The notes beneath the pieces are model-generated. The model had not been told where the DNA came from, did no database searches, and was given only the letters and a program-made list of their open reading frames with translations. Below are positions 22,352-37,560 of a stretch of 64,000 nt of DNA, piece by piece. The translations under genes and the position numbers were made by a program. The first letter of the stretch is position 1. Every line of letters starts with the position of its first letter. The DNA comes from Basidiobolus meristosporus CBS 931.73 (taxonomy: Eukaryota; Basidiobolomycota; Basidiobolomycetes; Basidiobolales; Basidiobolaceae): positions 1 through 64,000 of the forward strand of contig MCFE01000490.1 in NCBI GenBank assembly GCA_002104905.1. The letters are read 5' to 3'.

Positions 22352-24024
22352 ATGACCACCACTCGACTAACCCTCCAGGGAAAGGTCGCTAGCGAGAGAA
22401 ACCAACGGGTCTTTGCCGAGCTATTGCGCGACCCCAGCAATGCAGTTTGCGCCGATTGTCGTTCACCTGGTTAGTTCCATCAAGGTGGCTCGATATCTCT
22501 TCCACCTTTTCACTCACCATGCTTCGAAGGTCCTTGCTGGGCTTCCCACAACCTTGGGATCTTTCTGTGCATGCGCTGCGCCGGAATCCATCGCAAGATA
22601 GGCACCCACATCACAAAAGTCAAGTCCCTGACCCTTGACTCTTGGACCACGGAGCAAATCGAGGTACGTACTTCATGCGCCGTTCTTCCTGTTGGACGAT
22701 ACTCAGCAGTCCGATAGAACCTGAAGAAACTAGGCAACAAGCACGTCAACGCCTATTTCAACCCCCAGCCTGAAAAACACCCCGTTCCCCACGGAGACAA
22801 GTAAGTCCCCGGCTTTGAGCCCCGCCACACCAGGCGTCCGCACTCACTCACCGGCTCTCCGTTGCAGAGAAATGGAAAAGTACATTCGGGACAAATACGA
22901 GCGAAAGGTTTTCATGAGCAAAGAGCCGACCCAGAGAAGGGTAAGTTGACCACTCGCCACTCACCACTCGCTCACCGCCCTTCTTGTTAACGGAGAGTTC
23001 AGCCCCAGATAGAAAGTCCGAAGGTTGCCCCACAGCAGAACTCTCTACTAGTCAAGCTTCGTGAACTGGGGTATACCGACCATGCCCGGAATGAACAAGC
23101 CTTGACCAGAGCGAACAACAATTTGGAGATGGCTATACACCTGCTAAATTCGATCCCCACCGGATCTGCCCCTGCTTCGACGCTGACCCGCTCGATGACT
23201 TATAGCGAAGGGTCCACCCAACAACCCTCGTACCAACGTCCTGTACCTTTACGAAGAAGCACGACCACCCAGCCGATTCCAAATGTTCTTGATCCTAACA
23301 TGTTCGAGACCAAGGGATCCCCCATCCCCAATCAAGCTTTTGCGATCAATACGGCCCAGCAGCAGCAGCAGCAGCAGCAACTGCAACAATCCTTCAACCC
23401 AACATCGACGGCATATCCAAACCAGTACACGAACAGTCCAGCAGGAGTGTTAAACCAGCAAATCAGCCCACAAGGCTACGGACAGCCATTGAATGGCTAT
23501 TACTCTAGCCAGCCGGCGTACACGAACAGCTTCCAGTCACAATCCCAGCCGCAACCCGATCGTAAGCTACCCCTCTCTCGACTTCGAATTCCCCCTCCTC
23601 CCCCTCCTCCTCCACGAGAACTAATCCATTTGGATAGAGTTCAAGCACCAGGTCAACAAGGATTATATCATGTCATTGTATAGTCCCAGCTCCGGGCCGT
23701 CGTACAACCAGTCCCCTCAACAATTCCACTCCTTCAATCCGCAGCAGTCCGGTGTTGGAGGTAAGACGTCTGGGTGACCATCTTGAAAACCAAAAGGCTA
23801 ACCGATCTGCAATGTCACATAGGCGCTCAGCAACCATTCGTGCAGTAAGTCCACTACACCTCGATCCTTCCCCAAGACGCATCCACTAATCCTAGCCCAT
23901 CAGGGGAGGAAGCCAAGCCATGACCAGCAACAGTTATCAGACGAACCCATCCATGAACAATCCACAGACACAACCGCCACCACACCAAGGCAACTTTCAG
24001 CCATCGGGTGATTGGTGGAACTGA
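22352..24024 (+). CDS. ArfGAP-UBA protein with Gln-rich tail (Gts1/Ucp3-like)
   Basis: Eight exons: 22,352-22,469; 22,530-22,663; 22,718-22,800; 22,868-22,940; 23,003-23,561; 23,638-23,760; 23,823-23,844; 23,904-24,024 (one only 22 nt). They give 410 residues. ArfGAPs speed GTP hydrolysis by Arf GTPases in coat-vesicle traffic. Seen: the ArfGAP zinc finger [19 protein letters not shown] with the second pair CMRC and the arginine finger in GIHR, then [20 protein letters not shown] and [13 protein letters not shown] domain follows ([20 protein letters not shown]), then a Gln/Ser/Pro-rich tail with a (CAG)n tract at 23,357-23,380. An IMSLYS element is typical of ArfGAP tails, and the protein ends in DWWN. 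ArfGAP plus UBA plus a Gln-rich tail is the architecture of yeast Gts1 and fission yeast Ucp3. The finger reads PCW where most members have PxW with another residue; cysteine there is unusual. Confidence 0.92.
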
Positions 24025-24861
24025 CTCCCCTACCCTCTCCTTTCTTCCCCCCCCCTCAACCTACACAAATAGCGATCGAATTAATATTTATATAATATGT
24101 GTCCAACCATGGGCTCCAACTTGTTGACAAAAACCAAATCAATGAAGCAAAGACACTTCTGGGTGTTGAACCACCAACGAATCTCTCGCAGATGCTTGCC
24201 GGTCTCCTCTCCCCCCCTCCCTCCTTCCTACCCATGGAACACAATCCTCCTACCGGCGACAACCGAGACTATACACCCCACCTCTTCAGGGATGTGCTGA
24301 CCCGGTTTTGTGGGATAAAATCCGACCCACAGACCCAATTGCACGCATATGACGCCCGAGTGAGCAGGTGTGGGGATGAGTGCCAGTCCAAGTGTGTGTG
24401 TGGGTAAAGTTCACCTATCTGTATCACCATACTCACCGCCCCATATGGGATCGGACTCCCGGATCTCGGTTGGGACTGCTCTTTTGGGACCTGGCCATTG
24501 GATCTGGGATGAAGCAGGGGCGACCCATGTCTCCATTTCCAACCGGTCAAATTTAACGGTGTTGTTTATTGAATAATCGACCGATGGAAGGCATATATGT
24601 AGGTATGGGTTGGGAGAGGAGGGGGGGTGGGCGGTGGCGAGAATTTTGGTACAAAAACTACTAGGGCGGAGGTCTCCCGATGGCAGCAGTGGAGTAGGGT
24701 TGGGAGCGAGAGCGGGAGAGGTGGGTTGCCGTCGAGTGTGCGGATAAAGCTGGGTGATACAAATACATTTCTGGTATCGGGCAAGGCTGTGGGGTCGGGA
24801 TATTCGAGAAAAGGGCGCAACCAACTCCATGCTAGGCTCGATCGGGGCAGGCTTGGGAATG
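24025..24861. other. Convergent 3' region between ArfGAP-UBA and IRE1
   Basis: About 0.84 kb. It should hold the 3' ends of both mRNAs. A 173-residue minus-strand frame (24,411-24,932) is Pro/Ser-rich, overlaps the IRE1 3' end, and has no recognisable domain, so I treat it as chance. Confidence 0.5.
24565..24570 (-). terminator. Possible polyadenylation signal of IRE1
   Basis: AATAAA on the minus strand about 290 nt past the IRE1 stop codon. Confidence 0.35.
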
Positions 24862-28527
<3,666 letters not shown>

Positions 28528-29156
28528 TAATAGCTATACATACGCTGCTCTGACAACCTTCAAGTGAAAGAGAGTAAGTGTTCTCCGGGAATCACATGAT
28601 TCTACTTTCCTTAGAATTTTCAGCTTTTTCTAGCAATCTGATCCGTGGCTATCAGGTGAATGAATGCAATCGATTCCTTGGTAAATTTCCAATGATTGGA
28701 AATTGTAACATGTATCGATCCACTCTCGTCGAATCATTCGCTGCCCTGTAGTAACACTTGCGTTCAGGGTTCGGAGGCAGATTATTCGAGATTAGATGGA
28801 CTGGATTAGCCCGTCCCATCACGAGCCAATCAAGAGTCACATGCATCAAGGAGAATTGTATGCATCAGTCCAAGGGTTGATCGGTGCGGACAAGAGCATT
28901 TCTTTAATCCACGGTCTTTGGAAAATTAGCCGTTTAAGGAATAATCTAATTAGTGTCTCCTCCAATTATTACCCATCTTTTTGGTGCCATTGTCACCCAA
29001 CTGGTTAGTTAATATGCTACACATTCATCCGCTGATTGCTGCTCACCAAGTCGCCCGTACTTGTTTGTGTTGTACTTTACTCACCCACGTTTTCTTCTCT
29101 CCCTTTACCGTATATCCTTAATATAGAGTCGCTGAACCCAACACCTCCCAAACCCC
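28528..29156. other. Divergent promoter region of IRE1 and EFR3
   Basis: About 630 bp shared between two divergent genes. No repeat, RNA gene or clear TATA box was seen. Confidence 0.5.
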
Positions 29157-32100
29157 ATGTCTTCACTATTATACTCCAAGCATGCCAAACTGATTGAGAA
29201 CTGTTATCCAACCATTATTGGTGAAACCGCACCCAAGTCCAGCGAAACCTCCTACTTACTCTTCTACGCCTCATCCAGGCCGGCCAAATTATTGAAGGTA
29301 GCCAACTATCTGGAGAAGCGGATGCAAAATGATACCTACAAGAAACGTAAATTGTGAGTGACCTCAAGCCTATCCCTTATAAGGACCTGTAGAGAACCTC
29401 CTGAAATAGTACACTAATGGAGCCTATTATATTCTAACTTCCCAGAGATACCAAAGTGACTTTAGCCATCATGAATTCCCTGTTGACAACCTGTACAAAA
29501 GACATCAACTTGTTTGCCAAAGGCGTGCTCAAGTCCATCTCACTGGTTCTCGATTCCGGAGATCACGAAATCATGTGGGAAGCTTGTCATACGGTATGCC
29601 AGGATTGTTGCCCCCTCCCTTACCACAGTCTAGTTGACCAGGCTCTTGTTTACAGTTTGGAGAGTTCAGTGCATACTACGACGGCTCTGCTCTGGGTGTT
29701 GACAAAGAGCTCACCCTCCTACTGGACTCGCTGATTATTAGATTTTGTAGTTTCTGCGATGCTAGTCATGCTGAAACTCAAGAGAACGTGCTCAAGTAAG
29801 TCCTCTTCCTCCAGGTGACGGGTCAACTGAATGAGTCTAAGTTTTCTTGCTGCCAGAATGAAATTGTTAGGTTTGAAGGCTATCGGGCCGCTGATGTCCA
29901 GTGAGCTGATCAAAACTACTCACGCAAGGGATTATTTTGACTGTATCGTGCCCTCACTTCTGGTCAATATACAACAACTCGAGGCCAAGCATTCCGGGAA
30001 CAATGCTCCGAAGCACGAGGCTAGAAGCTCCTGCAGGTAGGACCTGTTTGTTCGGATTGAAGCTGTACTCTACTGACGTCTGGATTGTAGTAGCAGTCAG
30101 ATCCCAGAGGTCGAAGAATGCGAGACGGAGCTAGCGACAGTCACCGTGGATGCTCTCGATTCAATTGCCTTGAAGCATTTCAGAAGCCTGATCCGAAGCT
30201 GCGGCGCAGCCAATCTGAACATCGTCACTGAGTTGGCATTCAAGTAATCTTACGAGTTGACAGAGTTCCTATGAAAGGCGAGCTCATTCTTCCTAGATTT
30301 TTAGATGATTTCAATATGTGGCACCGTGAATGCTACGATATCAGCCTGGTCCACTTCCTGATAGCAGAGATGGAGGTTGGTAGTGTGTCATGTAGGATGT
30401 GGATCTCTGTTGACCTAAACCTTACTTAGTCTTCTTATCGCCACATCGTGATCAACGAAATCCTGCGGAGACTGAATTCGTGCACCGGTGGGGAGCTCAA
30501 CCAGAAAAAGGTCATGCTAGCCTCGATGCTCGCGTCGGTGCTGACCAATCGTACCATCACAGTGGGCATCTCTGTCCTGGAGATTCTGAACGCATTGATC
30601 AATCATTTCAATAAATCCTTCGACGATGGCTCTGAAGGAATCCTGGCTTTCCGTGAGAGTTTGCTCGAGGCAGTCGGTAAGAGAGGCACGGACCATTCAT
30701 CGGCCACATATTTCTCACATGAAATTCCTGCATACAAAGGGGGTCTGGCTACCCACGTATACTATCCTGATCAGATCAACGACATCCTGAGCTTCATCGT
30801 GAATAAACTACGCCTTGGCTCTCGGGAGGAAACCATCGACGGACTCCCCATCTCCACTTTACGCGTGGCTCTCCTTCATTGCATGTCAGTGGTTGTCTCC
30901 AAAAATGAGAAGCACACCCAAGAGCAAGCGGCGATCTGTAAAATCGGGATTCCATTCCGTATCATCTCACCTACGCTCTCACTGTTCATGGACGAGAATC
31001 TGAGTACGTAGACGCTTGCACTTACCCCTCCCTTCTCTTTGTGGTCTCACGCTGCTTTGATATAGCTGTACGCAAGGGGTACGGATTGTTCTTTCTGTCA
31101 TATCTTGATAGTGATATTGAGAATTGGTAGGTGCATCTTAGATGGCGTATATGGCTGGATACTGATTCATTCAATCCCCTTAGGAGTATACCCTCCCGCA
31201 AGCTCTCGTCCAAGGGAAGGGTATGTATTTCTCTCGTTCATCCAACCGCGAGTCAACCCCGCTAAACCTTGGATTTGTAGCTGATCTATCGAGCCAATGA
31301 TCCGGGAACCGAGTTCCGAACGTCCATTCACGAGGTCCTCTTCGACTATGCCACCTCGAACTTCACTCTTCCACTAGACTACGCCTTGATCCTATTCATT
31401 TTAAAAACAATGATTCGCAAGTTCGAGCACGAAGAGTTTGTACGGGCCATCCCAATGCTGTTCAAGCTTCAGGTATGCCAACGGCCATTTCAACCTCATT
31501 CCTTTCGATCCTCCATTGACCTCATCCCCATCAGGCGTTAAATGAACACACCCCACCCGAGGAAGCTCTCTCCCAGCAAGCTTTAAATCAGGTTATCGCA
31601 TCGTACTTCCTCCACGCAAGTGAGGTGCTTGAGATCCCCCAGCTGACCACCTACACTGAAGAGGTATCCGGAAGATTAAGGATCCCCTCACCACCTACCA
31701 TTCTCACTTACCCTTCCGTAGATAATTTCTACCAGAAAGGCGGACAATCAGTGGTGGCCGGAACTTGAGCTTACGGAGCCCTCCGATCTAGAGAAATTAG
31801 AAGGAATAGAATTCAGGTAGAGCTCTAGTGGAGTTGAATCCTATCCTTCTCCACCGCCAATCCCGTTCAATAACCATGTTCACTTCGTAGCCATCTGGCC
31901 GCCCCACTGTCGCAGACCCCACATGCGACCATCTCCTTAGAGAAGATCAAGAACATATTGAGCTGGAACTCGGAGCTCTGCGGGAAATATGCCGACCTAG
32001 AGAAGCGGCTCTCCGCGGATTACGTGCCGAACGCGAACGGATACGACTTCCAGAACACGAAGGGGAGGATTCGTACTTCTCGGATCATCGATGGACTGAA

Positions 32101-32641
32101 GCCGAAAATCGCCCAGCCCGCTAGAAACAAGTCGGAGGTGGGTGGCCTAGCGGTGAACCATACAGCCTTACTTCCCTGGCACTCACACCATTCCCCCCTT
32201 CCTACCTCTAATCTAGAGCCCTTTGGGAGAGACAAAACCTGTGAAATTCGAGACCTTACGGGACGCCCTGAGTAAGTTCTCCTACTTATGACGCGTGCTA
32301 CAATATCGCCTAACCCTTTCCCCCCTAGAATCGGTCAACGACTACAGTGAGGTGGATACTGACTCCTCTGACCGACAATCATGGTCACGGAGTACCACAG
32401 ATAAGGTAAATCACCACGTCTTCACCGCCATGTCAAATTCACTCATCAGCCTCCCCAACAGACCAGAAGCGTCCGATCGAACGTCTCCGACATCCTTAGC
32501 AAGATCAGCGCGAAGAGTTCCAACAGGTAAGATACCCACACTGTGTGCCTTATCCATCTGGATCCACCTTCTCACTTACCACATCAACCTAGCTCCCTCT
32601 CCCTGGTCAACAGCCCATGCTTGACGTCCCGAATCAAATAG
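29157..32641 (+). CDS. EFR3: EFR3 plasma-membrane anchor of the PI4-kinase complex
   Basis: Seventeen exons: 29,157-29,353; 29,446-29,593; 29,656-29,795; 29,857-30,036; 30,091-30,243; 30,297-30,375; 30,430-31,003; 31,066-31,126; 31,184-31,220; 31,281-31,472; 31,535-31,663; 31,722-31,816; 31,891-32,137; 32,217-32,271; 32,329-32,405; 32,462-32,526; 32,593-32,641. They give 825 residues with phase kept at all sixteen joins; human EFR3 proteins are about 820. Efr3 recruits PI4-kinase III alpha (yeast Stt4, with Ypp1/TTC7) to the plasma membrane to make PI4P. The N-terminus (SKHAKLIENCYPT) matches the yeast Efr3 type with a basic patch, and lacks the cysteine cluster that is palmitoylated in animals. 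Next come ARM/HEAT-like helices (SYLLFYASSRPAKLLKVANY, VTLAIMNSLLTTCTKDINLF, VDALDSIALKHFRSLIRSCG). The C-terminus is Ser-rich and probably disordered. It is the most intron-rich gene here. Confidence 0.9.
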
Positions 32642-32760
32642 TCGTCCGCGCTATCCCCCTTCCCGCTGGCCCTAGCTCTGCTCGCTTCCCTTCCCCAGTG
32701 ATTCCTCTATATACCCCTACCCTTACTCACCTGTTCCGCCTTTGCCCCCTTGACTTGATG

Positions 32761-32766
32761 AATAAA
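32761..32766 (+). terminator. Likely polyadenylation signal of EFR3
   Basis: AATAAA 119 nt after the stop codon. Confidence 0.4.
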
Positions 32767-34162
32767 CCCACCACCCAATCACGGCTTCTCCCGGCCCACC
32801 GCACATGTCCTGACCCCTCCCAACCCGGACCAAGCGCACTGGATCTCTGTGGCTTCCCAGGGAATACCTGGATGATGGCAGCGGAGATGGGAGGCTTATT
32901 TTGTAACCACACTTCCATTGGGATACCTTAAAGCTACTCGGTTACTGCTGTCGGTGGATATTACTTGGCGTTCAACGTTCTTTTCCCTTGAAACCAAATG
33001 AATAATACTTCCGCTGATGCCTATGCTCATAGTACCCCATTTTACATACGGCGTAGGCAGCTGGATTGGAGAATCTACGCCATGAACGAAAACAAAGACT
33101 TCTAAACCCATTGTGAATACGTTCATTCTGGTGAAAAGTAGCACGTACCTGGCCGTTCTGATTTGGTGAGGGCCAAGTGCAAGATAAGACCGGTGGACAG
33201 GTATTGAATGTACCTTTGGGGGTAGTGCTCCTTGTAGCAAGTAGAACGGGGTTTTCATAGCTGCGCGGTTGGCAAGATATCCATGGAAGTGTACATCATT
33301 CAGAGTCATGGATCATCTCTGAAAGCATTGTATCATTCTAGGATCAACCAAAGGGACAGGGATAATACTGCCAGAAAGTATCTGGATCAATGGCATACTT
33401 GAGCTGGAGCCTCTTCAACCTTCTTTGTTTGTACTCTATAAGGCCTTGCCACTCAATGACTTTCAGGTTTTCTGGGATTCAATCTATTTTGCTATAGGCG
33501 AGGGAGACTGCCATAAAAAGGCGGGAATGCCAGAAAATAGCCAGCAAACAATCAAGGAGGTTCTACCTTAGCCTACATTTCATATGGATGCCACCTCAGT
33601 GCCATGATGCTTGACAGAAATGAAAGTACTTTTATGATGATTTTGTTTATACCCAAGTTATGCATATTCCTTACGATTATGGAGTAAAATGTCATTTTAA
33701 GTGTTACTTCTTTAGCAGCTGCTTTCCTTGACGTATATACATTTCATATATGAATGGTGTGGTTAACTGTACATATATAGCTTGTATGGTACCCAACTGC
33801 AATTACTGTGGTTGCTTCGTCTTAGCAAGGTTGAATAATTTCTCATGTGGTGTCTAGCAGGAATTTATAATAGAGGTTACTACTCATCTAATCGTCATAG
33901 TCATAACTAGGTGTAATCTAATGACCACATACATCATATAGAAATGTAATTTACAGGTACAGCTGACCATTTGGATTAGTTATGTCACCGCATGTTTTTG
34001 GTTGTTGTGGACTCTTGGCGAGATGTGTTATAAAGACGCAGAGAATGAGTTCATGGCATTTAATACGTAAGTGATGAGCTGAGTTCAAGAGCAATATTAA
34101 CAAATACATGAGAGTTTACTAATCCCACATGATACAGTTTCGTATACTAGTGTTGATCCTTC
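32767..34162. other. Gene-poor interval marking the change to repeat DNA
   Basis: About 1.4 kb. A minus-strand frame of 137 residues (32,896-33,309) has no domain I recognise and no supporting context. AT content rises and CG becomes rarer from about 33.3 kb onward. Confidence 0.45.
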
Positions 34163-36091
34163 CTAATCCAGGATTTGCAGCCATTTTTCAGCAACCATAC
34201 TGCATTGATACCCCGCCAATGCATGGGCTACTTTATCTGCTAATGGCTTCAACGTCTCCTTCACCGCATGTCCAGATACTTCTACTACAACATTGAGACA
34301 TACCATAATGCTCGTGTAGTCGGCGTGGAGTACTCGGACCTTTTTCTCACAAACGTCCACACTTTCGAAATCCTCAGCTTCAAGAGTGCTTACGATGACC
34401 AGATGCTCCGCGCGAGCCTGGAAAGCACTGAGGGCCGCAGAAACACTTGGCGTTACGGTGATTTGAAGCGAAAAATAATTCAGCGCAGATGTAGCCGAGT
34501 CAATCAGCTTCGTCACGCATTGAATGGCCCCATCGGAAAGCTTGGTATTTGCGATTGGTACTGGTTTCCAGTTAGACCCCTGGTCAAGATATTCCTGAAA
34601 AGACTTTTGCAAGTCCGAAATCTTCCCCACCAGCACTCTCGTGTCTTGGGAGAAGGAGTCTGGATCGGCAAATTCGATCCCAGTACCTTTAAACGGGTCA
34701 CCTAGAGGATAGTACGGAAGTTCGGATGTGCTGGAGGTGTTGTCCAGCCCTGTGATGCCGGGTGTCCAAAAGTGGTGATCTGGGTGACCATTCTTTTTAT
34801 CTTCTTGGTCTAGGAGCTCAGTATTGGTATCGAAATGATCCCGATTGTAGTTATCATCCCGGCTCTTCCAGTATGTTGACCCATCCGCGTAGTTGTCCGG
34901 GTAGGTTGCGGGATCAATCCACGTTCCCCGTTCTTCGTCGCCAAGGTGGGGACCAGCACAAGCATCGATTGCAAGCATCTTAACCTTGGTATATTTCGAG
35001 GGGTCAGGATGCTTCTCAAAGAACTTTTCCTCCTTTTCAGGATGAAAGTCCGGGCTCCAAGATAAGAAGGCATGGTTTCTAAAATAATGCCTTGTAGTTT
35101 CATTCTCTTCGACGATCTGGTATTTTATATTTCCTTTGAAGAAAGGGCTGTTGCAAGGACCCCATCCGACGAGCGATGCTTTTCGAGGAATGAAGCCAAA
35201 CTTTTGGTGGTACTCCCATGCCACGCAGTTGTAGTCGATTCCCAGAGACAAAGCTACCTCGACGGCGGCAGCCTGGTCGTAGCAGTTGACTAGACTGAGG
35301 TCACCATGGGATACGGACAGGCGATATGCCTCGAGCCATGCCGATAGTCGAAAATCACCTCCGTAATTATTGTAATGCACCTCCTTACGTTGGTCTGAAT
35401 TAGGCAACACGAACTTGGAGGCACCATTGTAAACATTGTATTTGAGCCAGTGATCTTTAGTGTTGGATGCCTCACCAGTGATCGGTTTGGCCGATCCATG
35501 GCAGATCTTGACTACCAATGCAACCCATTCCTCACGAGTCGCCACGCCCTGGGCGGTTGCAGCACGAACAAACATGCGTAACAGGAGAAGTGGTACGCCT
35601 TTAGCGAAGTACTTTGGAAGTTTATAGCCAAGGAGGTAAAGTTCCATAGGAATATCCTCCGCGTAGAGAGACTCGCCTAGGACCCCATCGTCTCCAATGA
35701 CGTGCAGCGAGAATTTGATCATACCCGAGAAAGACCACGGATTATCACTATAGAATCCTTTGATCTTGTAATCCTCCATGCTGAAGACTACCGTACCGTC
35801 GCTAGATCCCTGAGATTTGCCACAAAGATAGAATTTGGCTGAAGTGTCAGTTGTCAATTGCAGCTTCTTGTCCACTAGTTCCGAAGGAATGCCGCTGACT
35901 TCGATAGAAAGCAAACCAGCCTGATGATCATTTTGTATAGCTGCAGGACGTTGAACCTTTTGATCAGCTTTCGCGTCGTAGATGACATCTTCCTCAGAGT
36001 GTTTGGCTTGATGGTCCAAGATGTCCTCACTCGAAACATTCAGCTTTAGGCGTAGGCCTTTTCGGATCTCAATGCGCTCGATTCTTGGCAT
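34163..36091 (-). CDS. Uncharacterised 642-residue protein with a possible Cys-His-Asp triad
   Basis: Intronless gene. I use the ATG at 36,089-36,091 (MPRIERIEIRKGLRLKLNVS) because a TATA box lies about 61 nt before it; the frame is open 37 codons further up, but that start would precede the TATA box. No signal peptide. The centre has the order NCYDQAAAVEVALSLGI (Cys about 270), RNHAFLSW (His about 340) and AIDACAGPH (Asp about 376). Cys, then NHAF/His, then Asp is the order of a transglutaminase/papain-like catalytic site, so a peptidase or transglutaminase-like fold is possible; this is inference from motif order. An earlier strand-rich part (FYSDNPWSFSGMIKFSLHV) resembles an immunoglobulin-like or beta-sandwich domain. 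The last 130 residues look helical. A decayed tandem copy of its 5' part lies just upstream, so the locus has duplicated. It is the last intact gene before the repeat region. Confidence 0.7.
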   Translation of the reverse strand: MPRIERIEIRKGLRLKLNVSSEDILDHQAKHSEEDVIYDAKADQKVQRPAAIQNDHQAGLLSIEVSGIPSELVDKKLQLTTDTSAKFYLCGKSQGSSDGTVVFSMEDYKIKGFYSDNPWSFSGMIKFSLHVIGDDGVLGESLYAEDIPMELYLLGYKLPKYFAKGVPLLLLRMFVRAATAQGVATREEWVALVVKICHGSAKPITGEASNTKDHWLKYNVYNGASKFVLPNSDQRKEVHYNNYGGDFRLSAWLEAYRLSVSHGDLSLVNCYDQAAAVEVALSLGIDYNCVAWEYHQKFGFIPRKASLVGWGPCNSPFFKGNIKYQIVEENETTRHYFRNHAFLSWSPDFHPEKEEKFFEKHPDPSKYTKVKMLAIDACAGPHLGDEERGTWIDPATYPDNYADGSTYWKSRDDNYNRDHFDTNTELLDQEDKKNGHPDHHFWTPGITGLDNTSSTSELPYYPLGDPFKGTGIEFADPDSFSQDTRVLVGKISDLQKSFQEYLDQGSNWKPVPIANTKLSDGAIQCVTKLIDSATSALNYFSLQITVTPSVSAALSAFQARAEHLVIVSTLEAEDFESVDVCEKKVRVLHADYTSIMVCLNVVVEVSGHAVKETLKPLADKVAHALAGYQCSMVAEKWLQILD

Positions 36092-36151
36092 GGTGGATTT
36101 GAGATGTGGTGGAGAGAGTTGAATTGATGAAACCATTCCGCCGACACTTGA

Positions 36152-36159
36152 CTTTATAT
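36152..36159 (-). promoter_or_regulatory. TATA box of the 642-residue protein gene
   Basis: ATATAAAG on the minus strand about 61 nt before the start codon. The same box and its surroundings are conserved in the duplicated copy near 37,345, which supports its being a real promoter element. Confidence 0.55.
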
Positions 36160-36981
36160 CTCTCCAAGGTGAGAAAGCAGGGCCCAGCCCCAACCGATAC
36201 ATTGTGTCAGCGATAAATGTCGGGCAAGCTGTTTAAGGCTAGAGCCAACTCCCACTTTCCATTTTGGCCAGCGGTGCCACCTGGTTCTACACATCAAGAA
36301 CCAACCTACTGTAGCATGAGCATCTTGGTGATACTGATGGGAATATACTAGTTCCTCGCTGTATTTGGGTAAAATTGGCAGCATCGGTTCCGGAATGCGT
36401 GACCAACTAGAGTTAATAACCGTCAAATATTCCTGATTCCTCTGAATCATAAATACTCTTCACAGGAAGTGGCGGTTGCTTGTGTTAACAGTGGAATGAA
36501 TCCGGGTTGATTCGCCCAAAAAATGGAATTCGAAGGTTGTGTATTGTTGAGTAACGGTTAGGGAATCACACTTTTATAGCACTGTGCAAAAATGCATATT
36601 ACATTGTATAGAAGTTTGGCCTCCTTTCGATGTCTACATGTTACACTCAGTTGGACCTTTTCCTAACAAGTACCCCACTATAATACCCTTGCATAGTTTG
36701 AACCACACTATCGTAGCTTCCTGATCTATTAACTTTACTCGTGGGAACCAATTGGCCAAATTCGTATCACTTATCTTTTGTCCGGTCACCTGGCCAGCTT
36801 GTGTTCGATCAACGCCTTGGTACACAACTATCCATCATAGCCATTTCACACAGGCCCAACGGCATCACAGTCATATATAGATATCACCCCATCCTTACTA
36901 CCATCGTGGTGTTCAAAAGACAACGGGTTGTTGTGGTTAGCAGCAATATGGACAACCATTACAATCCTCCACGATGAAGTC

Positions 36982-37320
36982 GTCAGATCTCTGAGCTTTG
37001 CCACAAAGATCGAATTTGGACGAAGTATCGGTTATTGTAGCTTCTTGTCCGGTAATCCCGAGGGGATACCACTCACTGACTTCACTAGAAAGCAAATCAT
37101 CGTCTTCAACATTCTGATCCTTCCCCACCTATTGGTTGTTAGGGTAGTGTCGCGCTATAGCTGCTGGTCAAGTTTGGCACCACAGATGATATCCTCGTCA
37201 AAGTTCCCGATTGGATGGTCCAAACTGACCAGTACTTGGAAGAAACATCCTGCTTCAGGCGTAGGTCTTTTCGGATCTCTATACACTCGGTTCTAGGGAT
37301 AGTGGATTCGTGGTGTAGTG
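36982..37320 (-). pseudogene. Decayed partial duplicate of the 642-residue protein gene (5' end)
   Basis: On the minus strand this matches the first ~95 codons of the gene at 34,163-36,091 (source stretch about 35,812-36,130). Shared blocks include the SAKFYLCGKSQ-coding segment, the stretch coding for LLSIEVSGIPSELV, and KGLRLKL. It has several indels and substitutions, the ATG is changed (the cat of the source reads gat here), and the rest of the gene is missing, so it cannot make a protein. The two copies lie in tandem, head to tail. Confidence 0.8.
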
Positions 37321-37560
37321 AAGAGAACTGAACTGAGCTGCTTGGCTTTATATCTCTCCAGCACGAGAGAGCAGAACCCAGCCTCAGCCGACGCCTTGTT
37401 TCAGTGATAAAATGCAGGTAAGCTATTTGAGGCTAGAGCCAAGTAGCAATTTACAGGTTCTGCTTTTCATTTCGGCTAGCCGTATCACCTGATTTTACAC
37501 AACAAAGCTACTATAGCACAGTAGCTTTGTGATACTGATGAGAATGTACGGGAGGTTACG
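37321..37560 (-). repeat. Duplicated promoter of the same gene
   Basis: Matches 36,131-36,355 upstream of the intact gene, including the TATA box (tttatatctctcc on the + strand) and the following ~200 bp. The duplication therefore took promoter plus 5' coding sequence as one block. Confidence 0.75.

Noticed and set aside
32896-33309. 137-residue frame on the minus strand right of EFR3
   Set aside because: No family resemblance, no promoter or splice context; not enough to call a gene.
33340-33480. Possible C-terminal end of an FAD-linked oxidase on the minus strand
   Set aside because: A short YKQRRLKRLQLKYAIDPDTF-like stretch recalls the berberine-bridge C-terminus, but nothing upstream supports it.
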